The notes below the pieces were generated by a model. That model ran no database searches. It was not told where the DNA came from and saw only the letters and a list, made by a program, of their open reading frames with translations. This document shows positions 55,312 to 63,988 of a stretch of 64,000 bases of DNA, in pieces; within the stretch, counting starts at the first letter, position 1; every line of letters begins with the position of its first letter. Where the stretch lies: assembly GCF_013030945.1 (NCBI RefSeq), contig NZ_JABBXF010000016.1, positions 146,876-210,875 of the forward strand, given 5' to 3'. The stretch is from Streptomyces morookaense (GTDB taxonomy: Bacteria; Actinomycetota; Actinomycetes; Streptomycetales; Streptomycetaceae). Position numbers and translations under genes: made by a program.

Positions 55312-56121
55312 ATGGGAACCATCGCCCCACGCCCGCCCGGACCGCAGGCGTCCGCAACACCGGCCGAGGCGCGCGCGGCCTTCCGGGCCGGCACGGCCGT
55401 GCCCACCGCCGGCTGGGCCGACGGCCGGACGCAGGCCAACCTGATCGCCGTACCGCAGGACTGGGCCTACGACGTCCTGCTGTTCGCCCAGCGCAACCCC
55501 CAGCCCTGCCCCGTCCTCGACGTCACCGGGCCCGGCGTCCCGCACACCCCGCTCGCCCCCGGCGCCGACCTGCGCACCGACCTGCCCAGGTACCGGGTGT
55601 GGGAGGACGGCCGGCTCGTGGCGGAACCCACCGACGTCACCGGCCTGTGGGGCGACGACATGGTGGCCTTCCTCATCGGCTGCAGCTTCACCTTCGAGGC
55701 GACCCTGAGCGCGGCGGGCATCCCCCTGCGCCATATCGAACAGGGCCGCAACGTCTCCATGTACGTCACCAACCGCCCGTGCCGGCCCGCCGGTCGGCTG
55801 CACGGCCCCCTGGTGGTCTCCATGCGGCCCGTCCCCGCACGGCAGGTGGCCGAAGCCCGTCGGCTGACCGCCCTCATGCCCGCCGTCCACGGCGCACCCG
55901 TGCACGTCGGCGACCCCGCCGCGATCGGCATCACGGATCTCGGCGCACCGGACTTCGGCGACCCGGTCGAGATCCGCAGCGGCGAGGTCCCCGTCTTCTG
56001 GGCCTGCGGGGTGACGCCCCAGGCCGCTCTCATGGCCTCGGCCCCGCCGTTCGCCATCACCCACGCTCCCGGGCACATGTTCATCACCGACGCGAGGGAC
56101 TCCGCGTACCGGCTGCTGTGA
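55312..56121 (+). CDS. DUF1445 putative hydro-lyase (D-glutamate cyclase-like)
   Basis: The 269-residue protein has the conserved DUF1445 blocks [57 protein letters not shown] and [20 protein letters not shown]. The family includes mammalian D-glutamate cyclase, and bacterial members are annotated as putative hydro-lyases, often near urea/allophanate or oxoproline genes. Here it stands alone. GAGG lies five bases before the ATG at 55312. Confidence 0.92.
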   Translation: MGTIAPRPPGPQASATPAEARAAFRAGTAVPTAGWADGRTQANLIAVPQDWAYDVLLFAQRNPQPCPVLDVTGPGVPHTPLAPGADLRTDLPRYRVWEDGRLVAEPTDVTGLWGDDMVAFLIGCSFTFEATLSAAGIPLRHIEQGRNVSMYVTNRPCRPAGRLHGPLVVSMRPVPARQVAEARRLTALMPAVHGAPVHVGDPAAIGITDLGAPDFGDPVEIRSGEVPVFWACGVTPQAALMASAPPFAITHAPGHMFITDARDSAYRLL

Positions 56122-56236
56122 GCGCCGTAGGACGGAAGTCCCAGCCGGAGATCCGCACAACGCCGGTGCCGCGGTCCGGCCGCCGGCTGGAAGGGTGGTG
56201 ATCGTCCGTACCCCCAGCCGACCCCGGGAGATCATC

Positions 56237-57268
56237 GTGGAGCCCTCGTCCGGCCGCCACCCGGCCACCCCCGACCCCTCAGGAGCCCTGCGGCTGATGG
56301 AGGAGGCCTTCGGGTTCCTCCATTCCGCCGCGCTGCGGGCCGCCGCCTCGCTCCGGCTCGCGGACCGGCTCGCCGACGGACCGCGCACCGCCGCCGAACT
56401 CGCCGCGGACACCGGCACCGACGGCGCCGCGCTGCAGCGGTTACTGCGTCATCTGGCCTCGCGCGGCGTCTTCCGGGAGGACGACACGGGCGCGTTCGGG
56501 CTGACGCCCGCCGGGCACGCCCTGCGCACCGACGTCCCCGGATCGCTGCACCCCGCGGTGCTGCTGCTCACCGACGACATGTTCCTGCACTCCTCGGCCG
56601 GCCTCGCCGAGACCGTGCGCACCGGGGAATCCGCCTTCCCCGGAGTCTTCGGCACCCCCTTCTTCCAGCACCTCGAAGCCGACGGCGCGGCCCGGGAGGT
56701 CTTCGACGCCGGGATGGCGGCCTTCTCGGGTCCGCTCGACGACGTGGTCGCGGCCGCGTACCCGTTCCCGGAGCGGGGCACGGTGGTGGACGTCGGCGGA
56801 GGACGGGGCGGCCTGCTGCGGGCCGTGCTGCTGCGCCACCCCGGCCTGTCGGGCGTCCTCTTCGACCGGGCCGCCGCGGTACGCGAACCCCTGCTCGCCA
56901 CGCAGGAGTTGACGGGTCGCTGGCGGGCCGAGCCCGGGGACTTCTTCGCCGCCGTCCCCGACGGCGACGTCCTCCTGCTCAAGCACGTCCTGCCCGACTG
57001 GAGCGACGAGGACTGCGTCCGCATCCTGAACTCCTGCCGGCGGGCCCTCGCCCCGGGCGGCCGGGTCCTGGTCGTCGACGCCGTCCCGCCGCCGGGCAAC
57101 GCCCCGCACCCGGGCAAGGACCTCGACCTCCTGATGATGACCGCCCTCGGCGGCAGCACCCGCACCCCGGCCGAACTCGACGCCCTCTTCGCCCGCTCCG
57201 GACTGCGCCACATCCGCACCCTGCCGACACCCGGCTTCGCGTCCATCGTGGAGGCGGCCGCGGACTGA
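56237..57268 (+). CDS. SAM-dependent O-methyltransferase (acetylserotonin/polyketide OMT type)
   Basis: The 343-residue protein has an N-terminal winged-helix dimerisation domain (RTAAELAADTGTDGAALQRL, LRHLASRGVF) and a C-terminal Rossmann methyltransferase domain with the SAM motif VVDVGGGRGGLLRAVL, an acidic motif in GVLFDRAA and the post-motif LLKHVLPDWSDEDC containing the usual catalytic-His position. Such enzymes methylate phenols or polyketides. The GTG at 56237 with GGGAG six bases upstream is chosen. No biosynthetic genes adjoin it. Confidence 0.9.
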   Translation: MEPSSGRHPATPDPSGALRLMEEAFGFLHSAALRAAASLRLADRLADGPRTAAELAADTGTDGAALQRLLRHLASRGVFREDDTGAFGLTPAGHALRTDVPGSLHPAVLLLTDDMFLHSSAGLAETVRTGESAFPGVFGTPFFQHLEADGAAREVFDAGMAAFSGPLDDVVAAAYPFPERGTVVDVGGGRGGLLRAVLLRHPGLSGVLFDRAAAVREPLLATQELTGRWRAEPGDFFAAVPDGDVLLLKHVLPDWSDEDCVRILNSCRRALAPGGRVLVVDAVPPPGNAPHPGKDLDLLMMTALGGSTRTPAELDALFARSGLRHIRTLPTPGFASIVEAAAD

Positions 57269-57433
57269 ACCCGTCCCACGCCTTTCCGCTTTTCCGCCGA
57301 AGGGCCGTCACGGTGAATGCGGTGGTCGGAGAGGGTGAACGTGACGGACCGGACGCTGCGCAGACTTGGCCGGCGCCGGCGCTCCCGGTAGCAAGGCCGG
57401 AAATTCACCAATCGCGAGCGTCAGGACCACACA

Positions 57434-57805
57434 GTGAAGAGAACCAGTCGCACGAAGACGGCGGCCACAGGTCTTCTCGGCCTGCTTCTGGTCGGGGGCA
57501 CGGCGTCGCCCGCCATGGCCTGGGGACGCTGGCCGGACGGCGGCGCCGAAGGCAATACGTACGTCCGGATCTCCTCCGGATTCTCCTGCGAAGGCAGGGC
57601 AGCCCGGACCTGCATCAACGGAGCCGTGAACAGCGGCAACACCAGCAATGCGCAGAACGTCCGGCTGGTCGGAACGCCCAGCAGCAGCGGCAGCCCCGTG
57701 AACAACAGCGGCTCCGTCAACTCCGGTTCGTCCGTCACGGGCTCCTCGTCCCGCAGCTCCAACCACCTGGAGCACACCGGCGGGGGCGGCAGCCAGTACC
57801 TGTGA
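57434..57805 (+). CDS. Small secreted Ser/Asn/Gly-rich protein with CINGxVxSGN motif
   Basis: The 123-residue product has a signal peptide (TAATGLLGLLLVGGTASPAM, cleavage after AMA). The mature part has two cysteines (FSCEG, TCINGAVNSGN) and then a low-complexity tail of Ser, Asn and Gly. The motif CINGAVNSGNT recurs as CINGPVDSGNS in the convergent gene next door. The composition resembles surface-layer proteins of aerial hyphae such as rodlins, but I cannot assign a family. The GTG at 57434 has AGGA nine bases upstream. Confidence 0.7.
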   Translation: MKRTSRTKTAATGLLGLLLVGGTASPAMAWGRWPDGGAEGNTYVRISSGFSCEGRAARTCINGAVNSGNTSNAQNVRLVGTPSSSGSPVNNSGSVNSGSSVTGSSSRSSNHLEHTGGGGSQYL

Positions 57806-57813
57806 CCCGATGC

Positions 57814-57843
57814 CCTCGGCCCCCGGTCGCCCGGGGGCCGAGG
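57814..57843. terminator. Bidirectional 13-bp stem-loop
   Basis: CCTCGGCCCCCGG and CCGGGGGCCGAGG form a perfect stem with a 4-base loop between the two convergent secreted-protein genes. Confidence 0.85.
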
Positions 57844-57860
57844 CGTTCGTCCGGCGCCTC

Positions 57861-58280
57861 CTAGGGAAAGACCGGGTGACCCAGCGAGGTGTCGTTGCTG
57901 CTGTTGGACCGCGGACCGTTGACCTCGTTGAGGGCATTGGTCGAGCCGGCGGCGGACTTGATGTTGCCGCTGTCCACCGGGTTTCCGTGGTTGAGGAAGT
58001 TGTTGCTGTCCACGCTGTTCCCGCTGTCGACCGGACCGTTGATGCACGGGTGCGGCGAGTGGTTCCTCGGCGAGTTGTAGTTGTACTCGACCAGACGGTT
58101 GTTGCAGACCACTCCGGACACCATTTCGGTGACGGTGCCGAGATCCGCGCCCACCACGGCGCCCAGCAGGGAGCCGGGGGGATTCGTCGGCGTCGTTGTC
58201 TGCGCCTGCGCGATGCCGCTGCCGAACAGCACCAGACCGCATACCCCGGTGAGGGTCACCGCGTGCCCAAGTCTTTTCAC
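57861..58280 (-). CDS. Small secreted Asn/Ser-rich protein with CINGxVxSGN motif
   Basis: The 139-residue product (GTG 58280, AAGGAG four bases upstream) has a signal peptide (AVTLTGVCGLVLFGSGIAQA). The mature part has a hydrophobic stretch (GSLLGAVVGADLGTVTEMVS), a Cys in GVVCNN, the motif CINGPVDSGNSVDSNN and a second partial copy (HGNPVDSGNIK), then an Asn/Ser-rich tail. It shares the CINGxVxSGN motif with the convergent gene at 57434. The repeated V-D-S-G-N units suggest a self-assembling surface protein; this is inference. Confidence 0.7.
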   Translation of the reverse strand: MKRLGHAVTLTGVCGLVLFGSGIAQAQTTTPTNPPGSLLGAVVGADLGTVTEMVSGVVCNNRLVEYNYNSPRNHSPHPCINGPVDSGNSVDSNNFLNHGNPVDSGNIKSAAGSTNALNEVNGPRSNSSNDTSLGHPVFP

Positions 58281-58410
58281 GACGCTCCTTGCCGGTCCGC
58301 CCGTCGGTCCCAGACGTATGGTGCTGTGCCCGCCCCCGCGCGGTCCCGGCAACTCCGCAGGAGGCCAAACGCTCGCGGACCATATTCAGCCGGACGGCCC
58401 AACCGCCGGC

Positions 58411-59109
58411 TCATTCCGGGCCGGCTGCCGTGACGGAGGGACCGCGCCGGAAGTCACCGGGCGACTGCCCGGTGGCACGCGTGAAGAACTTGCCGAAGTT
58501 GGCCGCCTCGGTGAATCCCAGGCGCCGCCCGATCGCAGCGGCGGACAGGTCCGTGTGGACGAGCAGCCGCTTGGCCTCCAGCGCCACCCGGGCGTCGATC
58601 ACGGCCTTCGCGGACATCCCCGCTCCTTGGCGACAGGCCCTGGTGAGGGTCTTCGGCGTCGTGTTCAGGGCGGCGGCGTGGGCGGCGACGGACCGGTGAT
58701 CGGCGTACGTCTCCTCCAGCGCGGCCCGGAACCGGGCGAGGAGTTCGGCCGCCCCGGCCGGGGCGGGCCCGCGTTCGGGGCCCGGCAGCAGGGCGATCCT
58801 CAGCAGCAGGGCCGTGAGCAGGTGCCGCAGCAGCTCGGTGGCCGACTGCCGCTCGTGCACGGCGTGGGCGGCGGCGATCAGGTCGGTGTGCAGGGCGAGT
58901 TCGGCCCGGTCGGGTCCGGACACCTGCCAGTGCGCCGGGCCATGGGGGTCGTCCACCAGACCCCGGGCCGCGGAGGGCGACGGAAAGTCCGGGGTGAAGA
59001 GGACGAGCCGGGCCTGCATCCCCGCCTCGGGGGCGTACCGGTGGACCTGGCCCGGGCGGATCCACAGCAGCGTGCCGGGCCGGCACTCGTGCCCGGCGAA
59101 ATCGATCAT
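58411..59109 (-). CDS. AraC-family regulator, probably lacking its N-terminal segment
   Basis: The 232-residue product has a partial cupin sensor (HECRPGTLLWIRPGQVHRYA) and a C-terminal AraC DNA-binding domain (SVAAHAAALNTTPKTLTRAC, then IGRRLGFTEAANFGKFFTRA and GQSPGDFRRG). Relatives carry about 45-55 residues before the MIDFAGHEC block that form the first cupin strands. Here the ATG at 59109 falls directly at that block, and the in-frame sequence upstream is unrelated Gly/Pro/Arg-rich. The gene is therefore either truncated by rearrangement or frameshifted near 59110. DNA binding may survive. Confidence 0.7.
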   Translation of the reverse strand: MIDFAGHECRPGTLLWIRPGQVHRYAPEAGMQARLVLFTPDFPSPSAARGLVDDPHGPAHWQVSGPDRAELALHTDLIAAAHAVHERQSATELLRHLLTALLLRIALLPGPERGPAPAGAAELLARFRAALEETYADHRSVAAHAAALNTTPKTLTRACRQGAGMSAKAVIDARVALEAKRLLVHTDLSAAAIGRRLGFTEAANFGKFFTRATGQSPGDFRRGPSVTAAGPE

Positions 59110-59255
59110 GTGGGTTCGTGGCCCAGTTCCTCCTGCCGTCCGAGAGCGCGCGCCCCGTCCTGACGTACCTGTACCTGGGTCTCGCGGCGGTCCTGCCGAC
59201 CCGGCGGTGGCGCCTGGCGGCACCGGCACTCCGGGCGATCGGCGGCGCGGACGGC

Positions 59256-60233
59256 TCAGGAACAGCTACTGCTGCTGCAGCTGGAAGAGGAGCAACTGCT
59301 GGAGGAACAACTGCTGCTGGAACAGCTCGACGAACTCGAACAGCCGGAGCCGCCCCCGTGGCCCGAGCCGCAGCCGGATCCGCTGCCGGAGTCGCAGGAG
59401 GCTCCGACGACGACCGTCGAGCAGGAGGAGACTGACGACGAGGAACCGTAGGCACTCGCCCGGCGGCGCCGGGCGGCACGACGTGCGGCTTCGCTCTGCT
59501 CGGCGGCCTTTTCGAACTGCTTGCGCAGACCGTCGTCCGTCATAGCCGTGAATCCGCGCACGGCCACGACCCCGGCAAGGCCCTCCGGGTGCACTGCAGG
59601 ATCCAGTTCCCGCCACGGGCCCTTCGCCACCAGGTCCCGGGCCACGGCCCGGCCGCGATCGGTGTACGGGATCCATCCCTTGCCGGGGCGGCACGTCACC
59701 TGTACCACGATTCCGGCGATCACCAGGGGCAGGAGGATCAACGGCGCAGGGTAGGAGCGCGGGTTGAGCAGGATCAGGAGCGTGATGAAGCCCGCGGCGA
59801 AGAGCCCTGCCCGCTGGACGGTGACCATCCGGCGCCATATGCGCCACGTCTTCGCCGTCAGCAACAGTCCTTGCTTCACCAGCGAGTCGTGCACGGCCTC
59901 CAGGGCATGGTCGCGCCGTATTGCACTGCGCAGCGTGCGCAGACTCCTGCTCCAGGTGGCGCAGTGCTTCAACAACGCGCGTTCCACGGCGTTGCGGGTC
60001 ATGGGTTCGACCACCATGACCTTGTCGTTCTTCACCGTGATGCGTTTGTCGTCGTACATCCTGGTGATGACGGCGTCGGCGACCCGGCCCGCGCCGCCGC
60101 GCAGGTAGGCCGCTTCCACCAGGCTCGGCTCGGGTTCGAGGAACCCGGCACCCCGCGCCCGCCACCGCAGCCGCACCAGCCATGCGGAAGGGACGAGCAG
60201 GCACAGCAGTGCCACGAGAGCAGCGATGATCAT
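59256..60233 (-). CDS. TIGR04222-type membrane protein with periodic Cys/Ser tail, candidate MNIO substrate
   Basis: The 325-residue protein has an N-terminal membrane helix (residues 1-22), a conserved cytoplasmic domain (~35-140, EAAYLRGGAGRVADAVITRM), two further membrane helices (~140-185) and a basic region (SEAARRAARRRRASA). The last ~55 residues are Ser/Gly/Cys only: nine cysteines, the final six spaced as C-S4-5 repeats. The Ser codons differ from repeat to repeat while the Cys spacing holds, so the tail is kept at protein level. As I recall, TIGR04222 proteins with Cys-rich low-complexity tails occur beside DUF692 enzymes, as here, and the tail is a likely modification target. Confidence 0.85.
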   Translation of the reverse strand: MIIAALVALLCLLVPSAWLVRLRWRARGAGFLEPEPSLVEAAYLRGGAGRVADAVITRMYDDKRITVKNDKVMVVEPMTRNAVERALLKHCATWSRSLRTLRSAIRRDHALEAVHDSLVKQGLLLTAKTWRIWRRMVTVQRAGLFAAGFITLLILLNPRSYPAPLILLPLVIAGIVVQVTCRPGKGWIPYTDRGRAVARDLVAKGPWRELDPAVHPEGLAGVVAVRGFTAMTDDGLRKQFEKAAEQSEAARRAARRRRASAYGSSSSVSSCSTVVVGASCDSGSGSGCGSGHGGGSGCSSSSSCSSSSCSSSSCSSSSCSSSSCS

Positions 60234-60251
60234 CGGTCGGTTGCCTTTCGT

Positions 60252-60686
60252 TCAGCGCGCGGCACGCGTCAGCCGCAGTACCGTGGCCAGGCGGTGCAGG
60301 AGTCCGGGGCGCGGGGGCGGAGCCGTCCGCTCCGCCACCCAGGCGGCGAGGCGCCGGCGCCGGTCCGGTTCGGGGACGGCGCCGGGCGTGCTCAGCAGTG
60401 CGCGGGCGAAGTCGAGCGCATCACGGCGGTAGCCGTCGGTCATGGGCCGTCCCTGTGCATGGGCGAGGAAGAGGCGCCGGAAGTCCCGGCCCAGGATCTC
60501 GCGCAGTTCGGGGGCCGTCCTGGCCGCCACCCCGGCCCGTTTGTCGAGCAGCGCACGCCGCTGTGCGCCCACCCGCCCGGGGTCGAAGCCGGCCGGCGGC
60601 GGTGCGCCGGCCACGAGGGAGGACAGCAGCGCGGACTGCGCCCGGGCGAGCCGTTGCCGGGCCGCCGTGGTGCCGGGGTCAGACAC
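60252..60686 (-). CDS. Small partner protein of the DUF692 enzyme (BufC/DUF2063-like)
   Basis: The 144-residue protein is all-helical. Its middle part ([20 protein letters not shown], then [19 protein letters not shown]) resembles the N-terminal domain of DUF2063/BufC proteins, which accompany DUF692 enzymes and present the peptide substrate. It may be the actinobacterial type seen near SCO6045 in S. coelicolor; this is from memory. The GTG at 60686 overlaps the stop of the DUF692 gene by eight bases, and the TIGR04222 gene begins (60233) 18 bases after its stop, so the three genes form one operon. Confidence 0.72.
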   Translation of the reverse strand: MSDPGTTAARQRLARAQSALLSSLVAGAPPPAGFDPGRVGAQRRALLDKRAGVAARTAPELREILGRDFRRLFLAHAQGRPMTDGYRRDALDFARALLSTPGAVPEPDRRRRLAAWVAERTAPPPRPGLLHRLATVLRLTRAAR

Positions 60687-61506
60687 GCCGAGGCGCTCCC
60701 CCGGCCGCCACCACGGCCCGTATCGCGTCGAGTTCGGCCGACAGCACGCTCGCCTCGGGGAAGTTGTCGTCGCGCTCCAGCAGGACGCCGGGGGGCGTGG
60801 CCCGTTCGCAGAGCGCGGCCAGGATCTCCAGCACCGGACGCGGTACCGGATGGGCGTGGCTGTCGTGCCACAGGCCCTCGCGCTCGAAGCCGCCTGCCAC
60901 ATGCACGTACGCGATGGCCTCGACGGGCAGTTCGGCCAGGACGGCCGCGGGATCCTCGCCGCGGTTGACGTGATTGGTGTGGAGGTTGGCGACGTCGACG
61001 AGGAGCCGCACGCCGGTCCGCTCCACCAGTTCGGAGAGGAACTGTCCTTCGGTGAACTCCTCGTCCGGCCAGGCCAGGAAGGCCGCGACGTTCTCCAGGG
61101 CCAGGGGGACCGGGAGCACGTCCTGGGCGATGCGCACGTTTTCGCAGAGCACGTCCAGGGCGTCGCGGGTGCGGGGCACCGGCAGCAGGTGCCCGGCCTC
61201 CATGCGGGGAGCGCCGGCCCGGACGAACGCGATGTGCTCGGTGACCAGGGGCGCCCCCAACGCCTCGGCGCGCTCGGCCAGTTCGACCAGGCGGCCGAGG
61301 TCGGGGCGGTCGGCGCCGCCCAGGCCGAGGGAGACGCCGTGCGGGACGACGGGCGTGCCCCGCTCGCGCAGCCTGCCGAGGGAGTCGGGAAGGTGGCCCG
61401 GGCAGATGTTCTCCGCCACGACCTCCACCCAGTCGACGCCCGGCATCCCTTCGACGGCTTCGGCGATCTGTGGCCGCCAGCCGATGCCCGTCCCCAGCAC
61501 TTTCAT
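60679..61506 (-). CDS. DUF692 multinuclear non-heme iron oxidase (MbnB/BufB-like)
   Basis: The 275-residue protein is a complete DUF692 TIM barrel. Likely iron ligands are all in place: Glu28 (WVEVVAEN), His56 ([11 protein letters not shown]), Glu90-His91 (TEHIAF), Glu138-Asn139 (ALENVAAF), Asp171/Asn174/His176 ([10 protein letters not shown]), His202 (YVHVAGG), Asp215/His217 (HDSHAHP) and Glu244 (LLERDDNFP). Family members use two or three iron ions and oxygen to oxidise Cys (or Asp/Asn) in peptides, for example to oxazolone/thioamide in methanobactin or thiooxazole in bufferins. It is the first gene of a three-gene unit with a partner protein and a Cys-rich membrane protein. Confidence 0.93.
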   Translation of the reverse strand: MKVLGTGIGWRPQIAEAVEGMPGVDWVEVVAENICPGHLPDSLGRLRERGTPVVPHGVSLGLGGADRPDLGRLVELAERAEALGAPLVTEHIAFVRAGAPRMEAGHLLPVPRTRDALDVLCENVRIAQDVLPVPLALENVAAFLAWPDEEFTEGQFLSELVERTGVRLLVDVANLHTNHVNRGEDPAAVLAELPVEAIAYVHVAGGFEREGLWHDSHAHPVPRPVLEILAALCERATPPGVLLERDDNFPEASVLSAELDAIRAVVAAGGAPRRV

Positions 61507-61661
61507 GATCCCGCCCCTCGTGCTCCCCCGTGGCGCCCGGCGCCCTGTACGGAGAGTCATTCCCTCCCCGCACTTTACTAACCCTTGACCGAGGGGGTGA
61601 AACGGGATCCGTGTGTGATCTTTGCTTCCGGGACCTTCCGCCGGTTCCGGTCCTCCTCCCG

Positions 61662-62678
61662 TCAGGCGACGGCGGCCCCCGCCTCGACCAGGTCCGCGTG
61701 GTGGCGGCGCGCGACCTCGGGGTGCGCCCGGAGCCAGCCCTTGATCTCGTTGCGGCCGTACTCGGCGAACAGCGGGTTGGCCGCGTCCTGGGTGACGCCG
61801 GGGGCGCGGTCGGCGTACGGGAACGGCACCGGAGCGATCCGGGCGTCCAGCCGCGGGTTGTAGAAGAACGGGACCGAGAAGCGCTCCCGCTGTCCGGGCG
61901 GGCTGACCACCCGGTGGTTGGTGGCCTTGAGGTAGCCGTTGGTGGCCACTTCGAGCAGCTCGCCGAGGTTGACGACGAAGGCGCCCGGCAGCGGCGGCAC
62001 GTCGATGAAGGTGCCGTCCGGGTTCTCCACCTGGAGGCCGCCGACCTGGTCCTGCAGCAGCAGGGTGAGGAAGCCGTAGTCCTTGTGGGCGCCGACACCC
62101 TGCCCGGCACCGTCGGGGGCGCTGCCGGGGTAGCGGACCATCTTGAGGTGCAGGTGCGGGCGCTCGGCGAAGGCCTCGTCGTAGAAGTCCGCCGGGGCAC
62201 CGATCGACGCGAGCAGCTCGTGCAGCAGCTGCCGGGCCACGGAGCTGAGCCGGTCGATCCAGTGCAGGGCGGTGGTGCGCAGTTCGGGCAGGGAGGCGGG
62301 CCACTGGTTGGGGCCTTCCAGCCACCAGTAGCCGGGCTCGTCGCCGGCGGGTATGTGCGGGGTCCGTTCGGCGCCTATGTCGAGCTGGTCGCGCCAGTCC
62401 CGGCTGCCACCGGTGCGCTCGTCGCCGATGCGCGTATAGCCGCGGAAATGAGGGGAGTTGAGGTTGCTGATGGCCAGCCGCTCGGCCTCGGGCAGGGCGA
62501 AGAAGGCGCGCAGGGCGCTCATCAGTGCATCGGTCTCGGCGGGGGTGATGCCATGGCCGGTCAGGTGGAAGAAGCCCACGTCGCGGGCGGCGGTGTGCAG
62601 CGCGTCGTGGAGGCGTGCGCGGGCGTCGGGCCCACCGGAGGCGGCGGAGAGGTCGATGACGGGAAGCTCGTTGATCAT
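61662..62678 (-). CDS. Isopenicillin-N-synthase-like Fe(II)/2-oxoglutarate oxygenase
   Basis: The 338-residue protein has the IPNS/DIOX fold: N-terminal domain ([21 protein letters not shown]) and C-terminal barrel with iron ligands in [13 protein letters not shown] (His, Asp) and KATNHRVV (His), plus the RFSVPFF motif (Arg-x-Ser) for 2-oxoglutarate. The segment [18 protein letters not shown] is typical of a conserved actinobacterial group of unknown substrate. The start at 62678 is behind a short leader-peptide gene at 62865-62939, which may control it by attenuation. Confidence 0.9.
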   Translation of the reverse strand: MINELPVIDLSAASGGPDARARLHDALHTAARDVGFFHLTGHGITPAETDALMSALRAFFALPEAERLAISNLNSPHFRGYTRIGDERTGGSRDWRDQLDIGAERTPHIPAGDEPGYWWLEGPNQWPASLPELRTTALHWIDRLSSVARQLLHELLASIGAPADFYDEAFAERPHLHLKMVRYPGSAPDGAGQGVGAHKDYGFLTLLLQDQVGGLQVENPDGTFIDVPPLPGAFVVNLGELLEVATNGYLKATNHRVVSPPGQRERFSVPFFYNPRLDARIAPVPFPYADRAPGVTQDAANPLFAEYGRNEIKGWLRAHPEVARRHHADLVEAGAAVA

Positions 62679-62864
62679 GGGGTGTCCCACAGCGTGAAGG
62701 CCCGGTCGCACCCGGTGGTGACCGGGTGGCCCGCGGAGCCGCCGCAGGTGTGCGGAAGCGCGGGGGCCGGGAAGCGGCTAGGAAAGCAGGAAAAGCTGGC
62801 AGAGCTCGAAATACAGGAAGAGCAGAAGGCAACGGCCAGAGGGGCCGGCAGGCAGCGTGAAGTG

Positions 62865-62939
62865 TCAGGCGGAGCGGCGACAGGACATGGTCGTGACGCG
62901 GACGAAGTCCACGTGGCGGCGCTTGACGAGCAGATTCAC
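62865..62939 (-). CDS. Short leader peptide (attenuator type) upstream of the IPNS-like gene
   Basis: A 24-codon frame from the GTG at 62939 gives [20 protein letters not shown] followed by RRSA. The pattern RRHVD(L/F)xRVxxxxC is that of the short 'putative leader peptides' found before many Streptomyces genes, often of sulfur or amino acid metabolism. AGGG lies just upstream. It ends 186 bases before the IPNS-like start, enough room for alternative RNA structures. The Cys codon near the end would suit a response to cysteine supply; this is inference. Confidence 0.7.
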   Translation of the reverse strand: MNLLVKRRHVDFVRVTTMSCRRSA

Positions 62940-63010
62940 ATCCCTGAGGGTAATACGTCCGCGCCACGGCGGAAGCCCCGGGAACGGGTGGGGACCGTCA
63001 CACCTCCCGT

Positions 63011-63325
63011 TCAGCCCCTCCCCTTGTCGACCACCAGCGTCCGCTCGTAGTGCCTCATCTCCTCGATGTCGCCGGTGAACGGCCGGATCTCCGCGAGGAA
63101 CGGCGGGAAGTGCGGACCGCGCCGGAACCCGTTCTCGTGGTCCTCCACCGAGGTCCATTCGATGCGCAGGACGTAGCGCTCGGGTTCCTCCACTCCGCGG
63201 GAGAGTTCGTAGCCGAGGCACTGGGGTGCGGAGTACAGGTGCTGCACCGCTGTCGCATACGCCTTCTCGAAGGCGGTGCGGCGCTCGGGGTCCGCAATGC
63301 GGTAGCGGACGTATTCGACGGTCAT
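63011..63325 (-). CDS. Antibiotic-biosynthesis-monooxygenase (ABM) domain protein
   Basis: The 104-residue protein has the dimeric ferredoxin-like ABM fold: YVRYRIADPERRTAFEKAYA, CLGYELSRGVEEPERYVLRI and the helix EWTSVEDHENGFRRGPHFPP. Members include cofactor-free monooxygenases (ActVA-Orf6) and heme-degrading enzymes; no decisive residue separates these here. GGAGG lies about seven bases before the ATG at 63325. It is a likely single-gene unit. Confidence 0.88.
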   Translation of the reverse strand: MTVEYVRYRIADPERRTAFEKAYATAVQHLYSAPQCLGYELSRGVEEPERYVLRIEWTSVEDHENGFRRGPHFPPFLAEIRPFTGDIEEMRHYERTLVVDKGRG

Positions 63326-63530
63326 GGGTGCGCCTCCATCGGGTCCACCGGATTCGGCCGGGACGGGCCCCAGCATGGCGAAACCCGCGGTCTCTTGTCG
63401 CCATCCGTGGCCGAACGGCCCGGCCGGACACGCCCGATGGGACACACTGCGCCGAACCGGCGCGCGGGGCAATGGGTCGAATGAGTGAAAGTCCGGAACT
63501 TCTTAATTTGCCCGGAGTTACTCAGTTCAC

Positions 63531-63543
63531 TTCCCAGTGGGAA
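63531..63543. promoter_or_regulatory. Palindrome in the rodlin upstream region
   Basis: TTCCCAGTGGGAA is a 6-1-6 palindrome 29 bases before the rodlin GTG, followed by CGATCGATCG (63549-63558). Both lie in the likely 5' untranslated or promoter region. A role in developmental control is possible but unproven. Confidence 0.35.
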
Positions 63544-63571
63544 ACGCTCGATCGATCGAAAGGCTAGAGAA

Positions 63572-63964
63572 GTGCTCAAGAAGGTACTCGCCACGGCGGC
63601 CCTGACGGCTACCGCGGTCGGCACGATGGCCGCCCCGGCGATGGCCATCGGCAACGACACCGACGTTGCCAACGCGAACGGCGCCAAGACCGGTTACGGC
63701 AACACCAAGACCGGGGGCCAGGAGAGCCCGCAGATGAGCCTGATCCAGGGCACGCTCAACAAGCCTTGCATCGCCATCGGCAAGGCCGAGATCCAGTCGC
63801 TCATCGGCCTGATCAACATCGGTCTGCAGGACATCCCGATCCTCACCTCGCAGCAGCAGCAGCAGTGCACCGACAACTCGACGATCAACGACGGCGACGA
63901 CGCGCTGTCGCACATCCTGGACGAGATCCCGATTCTTTCGGGCAACGGCTCGGCCAACGGCTGA
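63572..63964 (+). CDS. Rodlin, aerial-hypha surface protein (RdlA/RdlB-like)
   Basis: The 130-residue protein has a signal peptide (LATAALTATAVGTMAAPAMA) and a mature part that closely matches rodlins: SPQMSLIQGTLNKPCIAIG, SLIGLINIGLQDIPILTSQ, QQQQCTDNST, and DDALSHILDEIPILSGNGSA. Rodlins assemble with chaplins into the paired-rod rodlet layer that covers aerial hyphae and spores. Two cysteines probably pair. The GTG at 63572 follows AAAGG. In S. coelicolor two divergent rdl genes lie side by side; the partner could lie just past the window edge. Confidence 0.93.
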   Translation: MLKKVLATAALTATAVGTMAAPAMAIGNDTDVANANGAKTGYGNTKTGGQESPQMSLIQGTLNKPCIAIGKAEIQSLIGLINIGLQDIPILTSQQQQQCTDNSTINDGDDALSHILDEIPILSGNGSANG

Positions 63965-63988
63965 CGATCGCGGTAGTCGGACGGAATT

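Noticed and set aside
59118..59435. Plus-strand frame starting MAQFLLPSESARPVLTYLYL
   Set aside because: The first ~45 residues look protein-like and could be a fragment of another gene, but it soon becomes Ala/Gly/Thr low complexity antisense to the Cys/Ser tail. Not supported as a gene.
59258..59450. Plus-strand stop-free frame reading as a Leu/Gln/Glu-rich coiled-coil protein (EQLLLLQLEEEQLLEEQ)
   Set aside because: It is the exact antisense of the Cys/Ser repeat tail of the TIGR04222 gene: Ser and Cys codons read backwards give Leu, Gln and Glu. It has no good start codon or ribosome site.
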